Shown here in pieces: positions 1 to 6,526 of a stretch of DNA of 10,108 nucleotides (position 1 is the first letter of the stretch; each line of letters starts with the position of its first letter). The translations under genes and the position numbers were made by a program. Below the pieces are notes generated by a model, which was not told the origin of the DNA, ran no database searches, and worked only from the letters and a program-made list of their open reading frames with translations. This DNA comes from Candidatus Woesearchaeota archaeon. GTDB lineage: Archaea; Nanobdellota; Nanobdellia; SCGC-AAA011-G17; JACOZS01. The stretch is from the NCBI GenBank assembly GCA_016181215.1, contig JACOZS010000029.1:1-10108 (forward strand). The letters are read 5' to 3'.

Positions 1-516
1 AAAGAAAATTCTGTTCTTTTAACCAGAACCTTAAATTGGGTTATAGGTGATCCTGAAAGGAAAAGTGAAAGCTTTGTCAGCATAGGAGATACCAAGATAA
101 ATGAGCCTGCTGAGATACTTTATAAGGGACCTGAGCAGCCGGTTGCGGAAAATGTGGTGTTCTATAAGGTAGGAGATGATATTTATAGTGCAAGTATATT
201 TCCTGACTCAACAGGCTTTAATAGTTTACTAGGGGCAACCTTTGCTGTGAATTATAATAAGGAATATGAGCGTGTTGGATTAAATCCTGGTTTGCAAGAG
301 GTAGTGGGGTTAACCGGAGGAAAGATGTTTGATACGAGCGATATTGATGGAATTGTAGAGCAGGCAAGAACCCTGTCTAAGAGAGTAGTATTTGGAAAAG
401 TTTATTATAGGTGGCCTTTTATATTAGCAGCAATACTCTTGTTCCTGCTTGAGATATTTATAAGGAGATTGAGTGACAGCAAAACAAAGGAGGAAGTGGT
501 TTATGAACGTTATTAA
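1..516 (+). CDS. vWA/BatA-like membrane protein, C-terminal part (5' end outside window)
   Basis: The frame is open from the first base and ends at 516, giving about 171 residues with no start in the window. The visible part begins with a segment around TRTLNWVIGDPERK, followed by beta-rich sequence (VSIGDTKINEPAEILY), a small segment LTGGKMFDTSDIDGIVEQA, and one C-terminal membrane helix (WPFILAAILLFLLEIF) capped by basic residues. This layout (extracytoplasmic domain, single final TM helix, short basic tail) is familiar from the large vWA or glutamine-amidotransferase-like membrane proteins encoded beside MoxR ATPases. That family reading is an inference from context and overall pattern, since the vWA domain itself is not in the window. 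It overlaps the next gene by 14 nt, which implies translational coupling. MoxR lies two genes downstream. An internal GTG at 154 could be mistaken for a start, but coding sequence clearly extends upstream of it. Confidence 0.7.
   Translation, partial: KENSVLLTRTLNWVIGDPERKSESFVSIGDTKINEPAEILYKGPEQPVAENVVFYKVGDDIYSASIFPDSTGFNSLLGATFAVNYNKEYERVGLNPGLQEVVGLTGGKMFDTSDIDGIVEQARTLSKRVVFGKVYYRWPFILAAILLFLLEIFIRRLSDSKTKEEVVYERY
486..493 (+). promoter_or_regulatory. Shine-Dalgarno for the coiled-coil gene
   Basis: The sequence aaaggagga lies about 10 nt before ATG 503. It supports that start over the in-frame upstream GTG at 473, and it sits inside the end of the preceding gene. Confidence 0.75.
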
Positions 517-1066
517 AAAGTTTCTGCTGAAGAGAAAGTTGAAGAAGCTAGAACAAACTGAAAGAGCCCTGGACAAGGTCAGAGAAAAGGCATTTGATAC
601 AAAATATAGAAAAGAGATTGGTGGTTCGCAAAATCAAATTCAGGTAGGAAGATTCATTACCAAAGATGCCAATATTACGCTGCTGTTTTTTGTTTTGCTG
701 GTTCTTGGAATCTTTTTGGGAGGAACGATATTTTACCAATATTTGTTCACTGACATAAATTCCAGGTATAATACCAAACTGGCGGAATTAAATAACATAA
801 CGCAGGAGCTTGAATCTAAAAAATCTGAGCTTGGACAAACAACCCAGGCGCTTGTTATTAAGAATAAACGTGAAGAAGACTTATCGCAGCAATATGAGCT
901 TATCAAATCTGACAAAGATAGTTTGGAGAAACAGAAGACTAAATTAGAATCGGATATTTCCACCCTGAACAGAGAAGTTGAACTTAGAAACCAGGAAATT
1001 GCCAGGCTTAAGGTAAAAATTGATCAATTAGAGGAAGAGATTGACGACCTGAAGGAGCAGCAATGA
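503..1066 (+). CDS. single-TM coiled-coil membrane protein
   Basis: This is a 187-residue protein of unrecognised family. The start ATG 503 is chosen for its strong Shine-Dalgarno. Residues 1-50 are highly basic (MNVIKKFLLKRKLKKLEQ). One membrane helix follows at about 56-80 (ITLLFFVLLVLGIFLGGTIF). From about residue 85 to the end there is a long, uninterrupted heptad-rich coiled coil dense in E, K, L and Q (for example IARLKVKIDQLEEEIDDLKE). By the positive-inside rule the basic N-terminus would be cytoplasmic and the coiled coil outside, but this is inference. It overlaps the vWA-like gene by 14 nt and the next gene by 4 nt, so it is part of a coupled MoxR operon. A structural or scaffolding role with its membrane neighbours is plausible, but no specific function can be read from the sequence. 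Confidence 0.8.
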   Translation: MNVIKKFLLKRKLKKLEQTERALDKVREKAFDTKYRKEIGGSQNQIQVGRFITKDANITLLFFVLLVLGIFLGGTIFYQYLFTDINSRYNTKLAELNNITQELESKKSELGQTTQALVIKNKREEDLSQQYELIKSDKDSLEKQKTKLESDISTLNREVELRNQEIARLKVKIDQLEEEIDDLKEQQ

Positions 1067-1860
1067 AAGTAATAATAGACGCGCTGCTTGAAATAAAGAA
1101 GGCCTTTTCGTTAATAAAAATTTTTAATGTGTTGCTGGATACCTTTTTGATATTTTCTGCCATATTTTTAATTCTTTCGTTGATTATGGTTACTTGGATA
1201 TTTGCTCTGGTTCCTGCTGTCGTGTATTGTGCGCTGAAATTCCACAGGCTTAGCAGAAAAAATGAATTCAGGGAAGTGGAAAGAAGAGTTCCTGTGCTAA
1301 ACGAGCAATTAAGAACCGTTGCTGATAATATCGACAGGGAAAATCCAATTATAGAAAGCCTGCACAAAGAAGTCCTCGGGAAGATGAAGCAGGTTAGAGT
1401 CTCATCTTTTATAGATCAAAAAAGAATGTTTGCTAAAACGATTGCGCTTGCATTTGTCAGTTTCATTGCTGTGCTAGTTTCTTTTAATAATGTTGTGTTT
1501 TTAGATTTTAACGAGCTTGTGTTTGAAACAATAGACAAAGCTAAAGAGCTTACTGGTAAAGACAGAGACGATAAATTTGATGAATTTGAGGATATTTATG
1601 GGTACAGGCCAAGGGATATATATGGTGATGCTAGCGTGGCAGAACTTGGCACAGAGGAGCTTTTATTGAAGATCCAGCCTCTTGCATCAGAGATAGACAT
1701 AAGTGACGTGAAGGATGCTGAAAAACACGAGTTCGGAGGAGAGTTTCCGAAAGATATATATGCTACTTCTGATGCGTCTTATGGGGATGACATTCCAAAA
1801 GAACATCAAGAGGTCGTTAAAAGGTATTTTAGTGATATAACCAAGGGAGAAAGTTCATGA
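1063..1860 (+). CDS. membrane protein of the MoxR operon
   Basis: A 265-residue protein whose ATG overlaps the previous stop (ATGA) and whose own stop overlaps the moxR start the same way, so translation of the three genes is probably coupled. It has a hydrophobic hairpin at about 22-60 (LLDTFLIFSAIFLILSLIM, then WIFALVPAVVYCALKF), a helical linker with VPVLNEQLRTVADN, and another TM segment at about 127-150 (TIALAFVSFIAVLVSF). A soluble acidic C-terminal tail of about 110 residues ends in PKEHQEVVKRYFSDI. The LNEQLRTVADN and final 'PxxHxxVVxRYF' features recall the DUF4175-type membrane proteins that accompany MoxR/vWA genes. I call this resemblance only, not a firm family assignment. Its likely role is as a membrane partner of the MoxR ATPase. 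Confidence 0.75.
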   Translation: MKVIIDALLEIKKAFSLIKIFNVLLDTFLIFSAIFLILSLIMVTWIFALVPAVVYCALKFHRLSRKNEFREVERRVPVLNEQLRTVADNIDRENPIIESLHKEVLGKMKQVRVSSFIDQKRMFAKTIALAFVSFIAVLVSFNNVVFLDFNELVFETIDKAKELTGKDRDDKFDEFEDIYGYRPRDIYGDASVAELGTEELLLKIQPLASEIDISDVKDAEKHEFGGEFPKDIYATSDASYGDDIPKEHQEVVKRYFSDITKGESS

Positions 1861-2267
1861 ATTTAGATGAAGTAAAAAAAACTTTGGATAAGGTATTTAG
1901 TGAATGCGGCCGAGTTATCGTAGGGCAGGAAGAAATGCTAAAACATATCATGACTTCCGTTTTAACAGATTCGCATGCATTGATTGAAGGATATCCTGGG
2001 TTAGCCAAAACGTTGACCGTGAGCACCTTATCAAGATTAATGGATCTAAAGTTTTCCAGGATACAAAATACTCCAGATTTAATGCCTTCTGATATTTTAG
2101 GAACGTATATTCTTGAGGAGAGCAAGGGCAAGAGAGAATTTAAGTTCCAGCAGGGACCTATATTTGCCAATGTGATACTGGCTGATGAGCTTAACAGGGC
2201 TTCTCCTAAAACGCAGAGTGCTTATCTTGAATCCATGCAGGAAAGACAGGTAACTAAAGACAGGTAA
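1857..2267 (+). CDS. MoxR-family AAA+ ATPase, N-terminal fragment (frameshifted)
   Basis: This is the first part of a MoxR ATPase, a AAA+ chaperone that remodels or activates partner proteins, often vWA-domain proteins encoded beside it. In this fragment the Walker A motif GYPGLAKT is at residues 45-52 and the Walker B VILADE at 106-111, followed by the MoxR-typical LNRASPKTQSAYLESMQERQ. The frame then ends at a TAA at 2265-2267, just before sensor 1. The cause is an exact 14-bp tandem duplication at 2242-2269. Deleting one copy restores ERQVTLGNSTFKLDKPFLVL, a normal MoxR sequence. The start ATG overlaps the upstream stop by 4 nt. Without the duplication and the intein the gene would encode about 310 residues, the usual MoxR length. 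As it stands the fragment has the nucleotide-binding core but lacks sensor 1 and the helical lid, so it should not be functional alone. Confidence 0.9.
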   Translation: MNLDEVKKTLDKVFSECGRVIVGQEEMLKHIMTSVLTDSHALIEGYPGLAKTLTVSTLSRLMDLKFSRIQNTPDLMPSDILGTYILEESKGKREFKFQQGPIFANVILADELNRASPKTQSAYLESMQERQVTKDR

Positions 2268-2269
2268 CT
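2242..2269 (+). repeat. 14-bp exact tandem duplication that breaks moxR
   Basis: The 14-mer aaagacaggtaact occurs twice in direct succession, at 2242-2255 and 2256-2269. Fourteen is not a multiple of three, so two copies shift the frame and expose a TAA. One copy would give an uninterrupted, family-conforming MoxR. Confidence 0.95.
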
Positions 2270-4687
2270 CTTGGGAATTCAACATTTAAATTGGATAAGC
2301 CGTTTCTGGTGCTGGCTACCCAGAACCCAATTGAACAAGAAGGAAGTTTGGCTTTGGATCAACCCGTTTTTATAGATGGAGAGTTGAAGAATGGTTATGA
2401 GCTATTAAGGGAAATGAAGGATGTAGGGGTTGTTGAACAGAGTAAGAAGTGCCTGTATATGTTGCCTGATTCCTATACCTTGGCGCTTGGCGCTGATGGA
2501 AGATTACAAAAGAATAAATGTTTGCTTTATACTCTGCCATATGAAGGAGATCTAATTGCCGTTAAAACTAAACAGGGGCGTTGTGTAACTGTAAGTGGAA
2601 ATCATCCTTTCTTGGTAAATGAGAAGGGGAAGGTATCTTGGAAACGGGCTGAGGAACTGCAAGAAGGAGATTATTTAGTAAGTCCAGCCAAGATATCATC
2701 TAGTGTAGAGAAAACCGAATTAATTAACCATCATGAAGCCTTGAATCTGGTCTCTAAAAAATACAAGGTTGTTAGGTTTAAGGAAATGGTTGAATTACGC
2801 GATAAAACTTGTGATTTTGAAAAAGACAAATTAAAGTTATTGAATGGCGAGGATTTCACTAAATTGCGCATAGTGTCTTGGCTATCCATTAAGCGCCTTG
2901 CTAAAAAACTTGGGTTGAATAAGGCTGGTTATTGGCAGCTCGTTAGGTTTTTAAGAAGAAATACCAATAATGAATATATAAAGAATAAATTAGTTGATTA
3001 CTTTAGTAGAAATAAACCTCGGCTCGATGGTAAAGATTATGTTGAAAGTTTCTCTATAAATTCCATAAAGCCATTTAAGGTTGATGAAGATGTTGCTGCG
3101 TGGCTTGCTTTCTTGCAGTCAGATGGAACGGTACGGGATACTGTAATTGCAGCTTATCAAAAGAACTATCCGCAGGAACTTGCTAGATTTGTAAAAACAA
3201 CAATTAACAAACTTGGTATGAAAATAAGTTATACTAAAACTACCAAACGTGATGGTACTAGGGTTGTAATTCAATCTAAACCCCTGGTGGATTATTTAAA
3301 GTTTAGATTTGGTATAGAGCATAATAAAGTTCCTAGCTGGTTTATATCATTGCCTATTAAATTTGTGAGATCTTATCTTAGGACTTTCATATCGTTAGAA
3401 TCCCACTTTGATATTAAAACCAGGCGCATTACTTTTGTTCAAAAGAATTTTAATACGGTCAATACCCTGAGGTATATGCTTCTTAAAGACGGAATAAACA
3501 GTTGGCTAAAGAAGGATAGTGGTGGTATTTGGGGGTTTAGAATACAAGGGAGAGATTTAAACAGGTTTATTGGCAAGATTGGGTGGGTTGATGCGCGTAA
3601 AATTAAGAGATTCCGTGACGAGGTTCCAGAAAACTTTGCTATCGGTACTTCAAGCAGGGTTATTCCTTTACCTAAGGACATGATAGTAAAAGTGTGTAAG
3701 CTACTTGGACTAAACTCATTCCATGCCTATAAGAACAGAAAGAGATTTTTAGATATGGACTGGTATTTTGCATACAAGGCCTGTCAGCAAGGAAGAGAGG
3801 TTGTTAGCATAGATCTCTTTAAAAAGTTGGTAAGGGGATTCAGAAAAGAATTAAAAAAGCGCAGGGGGGTTAATTTTGCGGAATTGATGGAGAGAGATAT
3901 TCGGGAAGCTGCTGTTCTTATTGGAATACCAATAACCGAGGTTGCTGAAGCAATTAATACTTCTCATAATTCGGTTTGGGGTGTTTATCAAGGTAAAAAA
4001 CAAGCCAGCTTAGAGATGGTAAGTTTTCTTGAAGAGAGTTACACTAAAAAACTGGGAGAGGTTGAGAGGATAGTTGATTATTTAGATCAGTTAGCTTCTA
4101 GAGATGTTATTTATGATAAGATTGTTTCTTTGAGAATCCGGCCTTTTTCCGGAAAGGTTTATGGTCTAACTGTTCCTGGACTTCAAAATTATGTCGCGGG
4201 TTTTGGGGCTTGCGGAATAAATCATAATACTTTTCCATTACCTGAGGCACAGGCAGACAGGTTTCTTTTGAAAATTAGAGTTGAATATCCTACTTTTACT
4301 GAAGAGATGGAAATTGTTGACAGGTACGCTGAAACTTTGAAATCTGTTGATTTAAAGCCTGTTTTGAAGAAGGATATGTTAATGCAACTTCAGGGATTGG
4401 TCAGGCAAGTCCCTATTGCAAATGATGTGAAAAAATATGCTGTTGACTTAGTAACTAAAACCAGAAATAGGAGGGATTTGGTTGAGTACGGTGCTTCTCC
4501 AAGGGCGTCTATAGGTTTGATACTGGCTGCTAAAGCACATGCGTTGATTGAAGGAAGAAAATATGTCAGCAAGGAAGATATAAATCACATGGCCTTACCT
4601 ATATTAAGACACAGGATAATTTTAAGTTTTGAGGCTGAGAGAAATAATCTAAAAGAAGATGATGTGATTAAGGGGTTGTTGAAATAG
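2258..4687 (+). CDS. MoxR-family AAA+ ATPase, C-terminal fragment with intein
   Basis: This is the reading frame that continues moxR after the duplication. It is open from 2258 (RQVTLGNSTFKLDKPFLVL) and has no convincing start of its own; a TTG at 2291 lacks a clear Shine-Dalgarno. It contains sensor 1 (ATQNPIEQEG), then a 628-residue intein, then the rest of MoxR from TFPLPEAQADRFLLKI to the end. The C-terminal extein carries the MoxR sensor-2/lid region (YGASPRASIGLILAAKAHAL and LPILRHRIILSFEAE). After splicing it would rejoin as EQEG-TFPLPEAQ, matching the normal family sequence. The gene ends convergently with the reverse transcriptase gene and overlaps it by 20 nt. In a typical moxR cluster a DUF58 gene would follow, but none is present here. 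Confidence 0.9.
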   Translation, partial: RQVTLGNSTFKLDKPFLVLATQNPIEQEGSLALDQPVFIDGELKNGYELLREMKDVGVVEQSKKCLYMLPDSYTLALGADGRLQKNKCLLYTLPYEGDLIAVKTKQGRCVTVSGNHPFLVNEKGKVSWKRAEELQEGDYLVSPAKISSSVEKTELINHHEALNLVSKKYKVVRFKEMVELRDKTCDFEKDKLKLLNGEDFTKLRIVSWLSIKRLAKKLGLNKAGYWQLVRFLRRNTNNEYIKNKLVDYFSRNKPRLDGKDYVESFSINSIKPFKVDEDVAAWLAFLQSDGTVRDTVIAAYQKNYPQELARFVKTTINKLGMKISYTKTTKRDGTRVVIQSKPLVDYLKFRFGIEHNKVPSWFISLPIKFVRSYLRTFISLESHFDIKTRRITFVQKNFNTVNTLRYMLLKDGINSWLKKDSGGIWGFRIQGRDLNRFIGKIGWVDARKIKRFRDEVPENFAIGTSSRVIPLPKDMIVKVCKLLGLNSFHAYKNRKRFLDMDWYFAYKACQQGREVVSIDLFKKLVRGFRKELKKRRGVNFAELMERDIREAAVLIGIPITEVAEAINTSHNSVWGVYQGKKQASLEMVSFLEESYTKKLGEVERIVDYLDQLASRDVIYDKIVSLRIRPFSGKVYGLTVPGLQNYVAGFGACGINHNTFPLPEAQADRFLLKIRVEYPTFTEEMEIVDRYAETLKSVDLKPVLKKDMLMQLQGLVRQVPIANDVKKYAVDLVTKTRNRRDLVEYGASPRASIGLILAAKAHALIEGRKYVSKEDINHMALPILRHRIILSFEAERNNLKEDDVIKGLLK
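2345..4228 (+). other. intein (628 aa) in MoxR, with LAGLIDADG-type endonuclease domain
   Basis: This is a protein-splicing element that excises itself from the MoxR precursor. It begins with Ser1 in block A (SLALDQPVFIDG) and has a block B GNHPFLV at residues 85-91 with the conserved His87. It ends with block G (VYGLTVPGLQNYVAGF ... GINHN, residues 605-628), whose terminal His-Asn precedes a +1 Thr. All residues expected for class 1 splicing with Ser nucleophiles are therefore present. A first LAGLIDADG-like helix WLAFLQSDGT is at 253-262. The second, around FVRSYLRTFISLESHF (about 340-355), lacks the usual Asp-Gly, so the homing endonuclease may be inactive. Helix-turn-helix-like segments occur near residues 178-215 (SIKRLAKKLGLNKAGYWQLV) and about 518-555 (ITEVAEAINTSHNSVWGVY). 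The length is at the large end for inteins. Boundaries are inferred from block motifs and the rejoined extein. Confidence 0.92.
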
Positions 4688-5741
4688 CGTTATTAATTTT
4701 GCTCAGTATTATTCTTTTTAGTTTGTGTGTATTTGCCCACCTTATGTAACCGAACCAGCCTTCTATGCTTGAACTAATATCTTCTTTGGTAATTGAACCG
4801 TTTTTGTACATTTCTATTTTACGCATTAGGTTCAATTCAAACTTTTTAAGATTACTTTTTCTCAGGAGTTTATGGTGAAAGAAGATATTGTATCCAAGAA
4901 GTAATATTCCGTTTCTTAAGGGGGTTATTTTAGTTTTATCCCTGTGCAATTCAAGCTTAAGTTTATCTTTTAGCAAGTTGCTTATTTCTTGTTTCCATAG
5001 TTCCAATAGATTCTTATTTGGATGTAATATGATAAAATCATCTACGTATCTTATGTAGTATTTTGCTTTTAGTTTGTGTTTCACGAAATAGTCTAATTCG
5101 TTCAAGTAGACATTTGCGAAGAATTGAGAAGTCATGTTTCCTAAAGGCATGCCTTTACCTTGGGTTTCAGTTTTGAAATTGTTTAGTATCTGTTGAGTTA
5201 ACCTGATTATGTCTTCATCTTTGATTTTTTTCCTTAGTATGTTTATCAAAATTTCATGATCTACTGTATCAAAGTAATGTTTTATATCGGCTTTTAGAGC
5301 GTAGCCTGTTATTGAGTTGGCATTATATGAATTTTTTACTAGCTGTCCGTTTTTTGATGCCTTTCTTTTAAATTTATCAAATCTAAAAACGGCTTTATGC
5401 GTTCCTTTATTTATTTGATTTGCGTGAGAATCGTAGATAAACATTTTTTCAAAAATGGGCCCCATTATGTTGATTAGAGCATGGTGCACTATCCTGTCTC
5501 TGAAGTGAGAAGCATGGATTACTCTTGATTTTGGATCCTTTATCGTAAATCTTTCTAGGGACCTTGGATAATACTTTTGTGATACTAGTTCTTGTTTTAA
5601 TTTATTTAGGTTTTGTTTCAAATTTTTTTCAAATCCTAAAACGTATGGTTTTTTAGATTTCCTCTTCTTGGCTTTCTTAAATGCAGATTCAAGGTTTTCT
5701 ATGGAACATAGAGTTTTGTATAAATTTTTGTAGGTTTTCAT
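4668..5741 (-). CDS. DGR-type reverse transcriptase
   Basis: A 357-residue reverse transcriptase, within the usual DGR RT length. The start is set at the ATG of MKTYKNLYKTLCS (5741), because the longer open frame to 5906 only reads through the TR. The motifs run in order: SRVIHASHFRDRIVHHAL at about 72-89, FIYDSHANQINKGTHKA at 101-117, ALKADIKHYFDTVDH at 148-162 (catalytic Asp152), GMPLGNMTSQ at 197-206, YVDD at 232-235 (catalytic Asp234/Asp235), LLGYNIFF at 281-288, and a C-terminal thumb-like SSIEGWFGYIRWANTHK. The LGxxxSQ form of motif 4 is the recognised hallmark of DGR RTs, where group II intron RTs have QGxxxSP. There is no X/maturase or endonuclease domain. The TR ends 20 nt upstream of the start, and no strong Shine-Dalgarno is visible. 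Its role is to reverse-transcribe the TR RNA with adenine-specific infidelity. The C-terminus overlaps the moxR end by 20 nt. Confidence 0.93.
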   Translation of the reverse strand: MKTYKNLYKTLCSIENLESAFKKAKKRKSKKPYVLGFEKNLKQNLNKLKQELVSQKYYPRSLERFTIKDPKSRVIHASHFRDRIVHHALINIMGPIFEKMFIYDSHANQINKGTHKAVFRFDKFKRKASKNGQLVKNSYNANSITGYALKADIKHYFDTVDHEILINILRKKIKDEDIIRLTQQILNNFKTETQGKGMPLGNMTSQFFANVYLNELDYFVKHKLKAKYYIRYVDDFIILHPNKNLLELWKQEISNLLKDKLKLELHRDKTKITPLRNGILLLGYNIFFHHKLLRKSNLKKFELNLMRKIEMYKNGSITKEDISSSIEGWFGYIRWANTHKLKRIILSKINNAISTTP

Positions 5742-5760
5742 TGTAATGCCATGACCCAGA

Positions 5761-5868
5761 GTATTGCAACCGCAGCAATCTCGTCTTGTTATAAAAGATT
5801 TCGAGTTCTGCGGATTCCTGTTGCAGTTGAGCTTGGCCCTACCAGCGCAGGTGCTGAACCTCGCGACA
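5761..5868 (-). repeat. DGR template repeat (TR)
   Basis: A 108-nt segment homologous to the VR at 6172-6257, in the same orientation and 20 nt before the RT start. Apart from a 22-nt extra segment (5778-5799) it aligns to the VR without gaps over 86 columns. Of 14 mismatches, 12 are at TR coding-strand adenines (12 of 21 adenines changed, against 2 of 65 other bases). In the target frame the TR has A-rich codons (AGG, AGC, ACC, AAG, AAC, AGG, AAT, AAC), the usual DGR design. Both ends are GC-rich: tgtcgcg on the upstream side and gctgcggttgca on the downstream side, the latter the likely initiation-of-mutagenic-homology segment. Confidence 0.93.
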
Positions 5869-6042
5869 ACCCGGACAGATGTAGCAAATCCATTAAGTTG
5901 CACCATAACTTTAGGTTTCGCTCTAAACTTTCCAAGGGTTTGGTCATTGTTACTTGCTATTGTTATTGTATTTTATGGCGTTTAGACTCAATCGTCCACG
6001 CACTATGGATCTGCGTGTACACTGGGTTTGTTAACTTTCATT

Positions 6043-6067
6043 GAGGTTCCAACAGGTTTTGGAACTC
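6043..6067 (-). repeat. imperfect hairpin between VR and TR
   Basis: gaggttccaa (6043-6052) can pair with ttggaactc (6059-6067) around a 6-nt loop, with a core of 7 consecutive pairs plus a bulge or wobble. It could be a structural element of the TR RNA or the end of the target mRNA. No U tract follows. Confidence 0.45.
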
Positions 6068-6075
6068 TTAAGTTA

Positions 6076-6087
6076 ACGCCATGGCGT
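6076..6087. repeat. 12-bp perfect palindrome
   Basis: acgccatggcgt is perfectly self-complementary and lies 9 nt from the hairpin at 6043-6067, in the spacer of the DGR. Its function is unknown. Confidence 0.45.
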
Positions 6088-6148
6088 ATTGGAAGACTTA
6101 AACCTGATTTAAAGGGTTTACTATTTTGCCGGATTTTCTGATGAAATT

Positions 6149-6526
6149 TTATGATGGGCTGCGCGCGACGCGTACTGCAACCGCAGCATCCGAGTCCTGC
6201 GGATACCAGTCGCAGCTGAGCATGGCCCCCCCAGCGCTGGCGCCGAACCCCGCGACAGTCTCAACTTCCTCTTGTGGTCTGGAATTAACGCGCCATAAAA
6301 AGGGGTCTACTCCTGTTAACCATGACCAGACATTCTGGATTTCTGCTGTATTATCTGTACCAAGAAGGGCTTTGTATGGAGCTGGAGTTTTGGTGTTTTT
6401 TACAAATTCATCTGGACCGACCATAGCTTCTAAGACTTCATGCTGATCTGGCAATCCGTAGTTATGTATGACTTTATCTGGTCCTGAAGGTGTATGTATT
6501 ACTCTTGTAAGGGTAGTTAGCCACTG
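6149..6526 (-). CDS. DGR variable (target) protein, C-terminal fragment with VR
   Basis: This is the second half of the DGR target gene, in a frame shifted -1 relative to the first half. It is open from 6526 (QWLTTLTRVIHTPSGPDKVI) and ends at 6149, about 125 residues. A TTG at 6454 is the first start-like codon, but no ribosome site supports it, so this is a continuation and not a separate gene. The C-terminus (VAGFGASAGGAMLSC, then DWYPQDSDAAVAVRVAR) is encoded by the VR plus about 20 nt of downstream sequence. Its pattern of Gly/Ser-rich turns with a final VRVAR strand resembles the C-type-lectin/FGE-like variable domains of DGR proteins. About eleven codons differ from the TR by adenine changes, for example AAG to ATG, AAC to GAC, AGG to TGG and AAT to TAT. 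The predicted role is a displayed ligand-binding protein. No signal peptide or anchor is visible. Confidence 0.82.
   Translation of the reverse strand, partial: QWLTTLTRVIHTPSGPDKVIHNYGLPDQHEVLEAMVGPDEFVKNTKTPAPYKALLGTDNTAEIQNVWSWLTGVDPFLWRVNSRPQEEVETVAGFGASAGGAMLSCDWYPQDSDAAVAVRVARSPS
6172..6257 (-). repeat. DGR variable repeat (VR)
   Basis: An 86-nt segment at the 3' end of the target gene, matching the TR. Coding-strand changes are A-to-G, A-to-T and one each of other types, and nearly all are non-synonymous. It ends 21-23 nt before the target stop codon. It is markedly GC-rich compared with the surrounding A/T-rich DNA and contains a run of seven C (seven G on the coding strand). Confidence 0.93.

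Larger units (their letters stand above)
5742..6148 (-). other. non-coding DGR interval between target gene and RT
   Basis: About 400 nt hold the TR plus a spacer of about 280 nt (5869-6148). I find no credible gene on either strand. ORFs here are short, overlap the TR, and have no recognisable protein features. The spacer contains an imperfect hairpin, a 12-bp palindrome and a weak aaacc...ggttt inverted repeat (6100-6119). It is probably part of the TR-containing transcript, since DGR TR RNAs need flanking sequence for cDNA priming (established for the Bordetella phage DGR, inferred here). Confidence 0.6.

Noticed and set aside
2267..2291. Two separate genes or a split-intein arrangement in moxR
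   Set aside because: The stop comes from the tandem duplication inside extein sequence, 78 nt before the intein. There is no intein half on the first fragment and no ribosome site for the second.
4668..5741. Group II intron or retron reverse transcriptase
   Set aside because: There is no maturase or endonuclease domain, no intron RNA boundary and no retron msr/msd. Motif 4 is the DGR form and a TR/VR pair is present.
5751..6044. Plus-strand open frames over the TR and spacer
   Set aside because: They lie antisense to the TR, lack recognisable protein features or ribosome sites, and exist because the TR must be stop-free. The DGR reading explains the region better.
6126..6446. Plus-strand open frame over the VR
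   Set aside because: It mirrors the C-terminal half of the DGR target gene. The - strand frame continues the target protein and carries the adenine-biased variation.
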